From: CALKZN01 sp050633585 | GTDB taxonomy: Bacteria; Pseudomonadota; Gammaproteobacteria; Arenicellales; Arenicellaceae | Direction of reading: 5' to 3' | Assembly (NCBI GenBank): GCA_050633585.1 | Contig: JBOEGT010000104.1 | Location: 1-5,736, forward strand | Length of the DNA: 5,736 nucleotides | Shown here: one piece after another, positions 4,374 to 5,736 of the stretch | Layout of the letters: each line of letters begins with the position of its first letter | Position numbering within the stretch: position 1 is the first letter of the stretch | Notes under the pieces: model-generated | Seen by the model: the letters and a program-made list of their open reading frames with translations, nothing else | What the model was told of the DNA's origin: nothing | Databases searched by the model: none | Translations under genes and position numbers: made by a program

Positions 4374-5736
4374 ATGAAAATAATGGATATGAGAGTCACG
4401 TTTGCAAGTACATTGCTAATGTTTGCTAGCGTTCAATACGCCAATGCTGCAAGCACTATTGTGACAGATGCAATCGGCACGCAAGAAATCTGGACATTCG
4501 AGGAAAACCTCGGTGTTCAAAATATGATAAGCCGTGTCAATCAAGTGGATGGCAAAGGGGTTTACCAAACATGGGATGCGAATAATAATTTGCTATCACG
4601 CACCGATAGCGAAGGCCGAACCACCACGTATACCTACAACGCGACGAATCAGCGCATCTCAAAAACAGAAGCCAGTGGCACGCCTGAAGCGCGTACTACC
4701 TCATATGAATATGTCAGCGCCGACATTGATATTGTCACCAAGACAATAAGCCCGAGTGTTTACGCCGGAAACAGCAAAGAGGTCGTCACCACTTATGATA
4801 GTGCGTTGAATGCTACTCAAACACACATCAACGGTTTTGCGCCGGATGGCAGCCCTATCTCAAGAAGCATGAACTTTACCTATGATGACTTAGGTAAAAT
4901 TACCCAAATTGATGGCTACCGTACAGATATTGCAGATCTCACCACCTTTACTTACTACAATTGTTTTACAGGTGCAGAGTGTGGTCAACTCCAAAGTGTC
5001 AGCAACGCGCTTGGGCACACCACCAGCTATGATAGCTATGATGCCAATGCACGTTTACTTCAAAGTACTGATCAAACGGGAGTCGTCACGACACACACGT
5101 ACCACCCACGAGGATGGTTACTCACACGCACCCAAACGGCCCCCAATGGTGATCAACGTGTGACAAGCTATGCTTATGACCCTGATGGATTGATGATTCA
5201 ATCCACGTCACCTGACGGAACGATACTAAATTATGAATATGATGCAGCGCATGATTTAAGAGCGATCAGCGATAACCTGAATAACCGCGTTGAATACACC
5301 TATGACGCCAAAGGCAACCGCAATGTGGAGCAAACGTTTGATCCGAGTGGCACTTTAATTCGTGACATTCAAACCGCTTATGATATTCGCAACTTTGTGG
5401 AATCTATCAATGCGGCTGGCTCAGTGACACAAATGGTCAATGATGCGGTGGGCAACCTCACCACTCAAACTGACCCGAATCAAAACCCAAGCACAGATCA
5501 TAGCTATGATGGCTTATATCGTCTGACGAACACCATTGATGCGCTCACCAATAGCACAGGCTATGAATACAACGTGGCCGATCAGTTGATTAAAGTGACG
5601 GCTCCAAACGGTGCCATCACCGAATATGTTTATGATGATCTAGGCAACCTTCTCAGCGAGAATAGCCCAGATAGAGGCACAACCACGTACACGCATGATG
5701 ATGCGGGCAACGTCTTAAGCATGACCGATGCCAGAG
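4374..5736 (+). CDS. Exported YD-repeat (RHS) protein, partial at the window end
   Basis: The frame is open from ATG 4374 to the window edge (454 complete codons; the 3' end is missing). A signal peptide occupies residues 1-25: basic start, core about 8-20, Y-A-N-A site with likely cleavage after A25. The mature protein begins at once with STIVTDAIGTQEIWTF (27-42) and LGV (46-48), which in one-piece RHS proteins normally lies inside the chain. About 15 YD-type units follow, among them YTYNATNQR (86-94), FTYDDLGK (168-175), YAYDPDGL (266-273), YEYDAAHD (287-294), YTYDAKGNR (308-316) and YVYDDLGNL (418-426). A cysteine pair, C197 and C203 in YNCFTGAECGQL, is the only Cys content seen. No RHS core hallmark, peptidase site or C-terminal effector is reached, so activity cannot be stated. 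It lies 1 nt after the first RHS gene in a different frame and probably shares its transcript. Confidence 0.92.
   Translation, partial: MKIMDMRVTFASTLLMFASVQYANAASTIVTDAIGTQEIWTFEENLGVQNMISRVNQVDGKGVYQTWDANNNLLSRTDSEGRTTTYTYNATNQRISKTEASGTPEARTTSYEYVSADIDIVTKTISPSVYAGNSKEVVTTYDSALNATQTHINGFAPDGSPISRSMNFTYDDLGKITQIDGYRTDIADLTTFTYYNCFTGAECGQLQSVSNALGHTTSYDSYDANARLLQSTDQTGVVTTHTYHPRGWLLTRTQTAPNGDQRVTSYAYDPDGLMIQSTSPDGTILNYEYDAAHDLRAISDNLNNRVEYTYDAKGNRNVEQTFDPSGTLIRDIQTAYDIRNFVESINAAGSVTQMVNDAVGNLTTQTDPNQNPSTDHSYDGLYRLTNTIDALTNSTGYEYNVADQLIKVTAPNGAITEYVYDDLGNLLSENSPDRGTTTYTHDDAGNVLSMTDAR

Noticed and set aside
4370..4376. Possible nonsense mutation or sequencing error separating the two RHS genes
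   Set aside because: The intervening 79 nt encode a full signal peptide with a ribosome binding site in front, which a point mutation or base-calling error would not create.
5025..5042. Tandem 9-bp repeat AGCTATGATAGCTATGAT
   Set aside because: It encodes SYDSYD, where related YD proteins have similar TYDAYD-type sequence, so it is more likely ordinary repeat coding than a recent duplication.

Overview
The window looks like chromosomal DNA of a Gram-negative bacterium, most likely a marine-type gammaproteobacterium. The evidence is moderate GC by eye, Sec signal peptides with A-x-A type cleavage sites, canonical AGGAG-type ribosome binding sites on three of five genes, and YD-repeat (RHS) sequences of the kind common in that group. 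The genus cannot be fixed from this sequence. There are no tRNA or rRNA genes, CRISPR arrays or transposase genes.

Layout. (1) 25-462 (+): a small exported protein of unknown function, with a signal peptide, a Ser/Gly-rich linker and two cysteines. (2) 442-1839 (-): a polytopic GT-C type glycosyltransferase, convergent with gene 1 and overlapping it by 21 bp; a perfect 12-bp inverted repeat lies inside its 3' coding end. (3) 1907-2662 (+): a cytosolic GT2 glycosyltransferase of the dolichyl/polyprenyl-phosphate sugar synthase type, divergent from gene 2 across 67 bp. (4) 2663-2887: an AT-rich intergenic region with a long-loop inverted repeat, a candidate sigma70 promoter and an operator-like palindrome. 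(5) 2888-4372 (+): an exported RHS-family protein with a Cys-rich N-terminal region, a DUF6531-like domain and the first YD repeats. (6) 4374 to the window end (+): a second exported protein made of YD repeats, open at the right edge.

How the genes may work together. Genes 2 and 3 fit a lipid-linked sugar route: the GT2 enzyme would charge a polyprenyl phosphate with a hexose, and the membrane GT-C enzyme would transfer that sugar on the periplasmic side. The acceptor is unknown. Genes 5 and 6 read as one RHS polypeptide cut in two. The first stops in the middle of a YD module, and the second resumes the same module one nucleotide later, but with its own ribosome binding site, another reading frame and its own signal peptide. 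This two-part, separately exported RHS shell is the most unusual thing in the window. The variable C-terminal (possibly toxic) end and any immunity gene would lie beyond base 5736.
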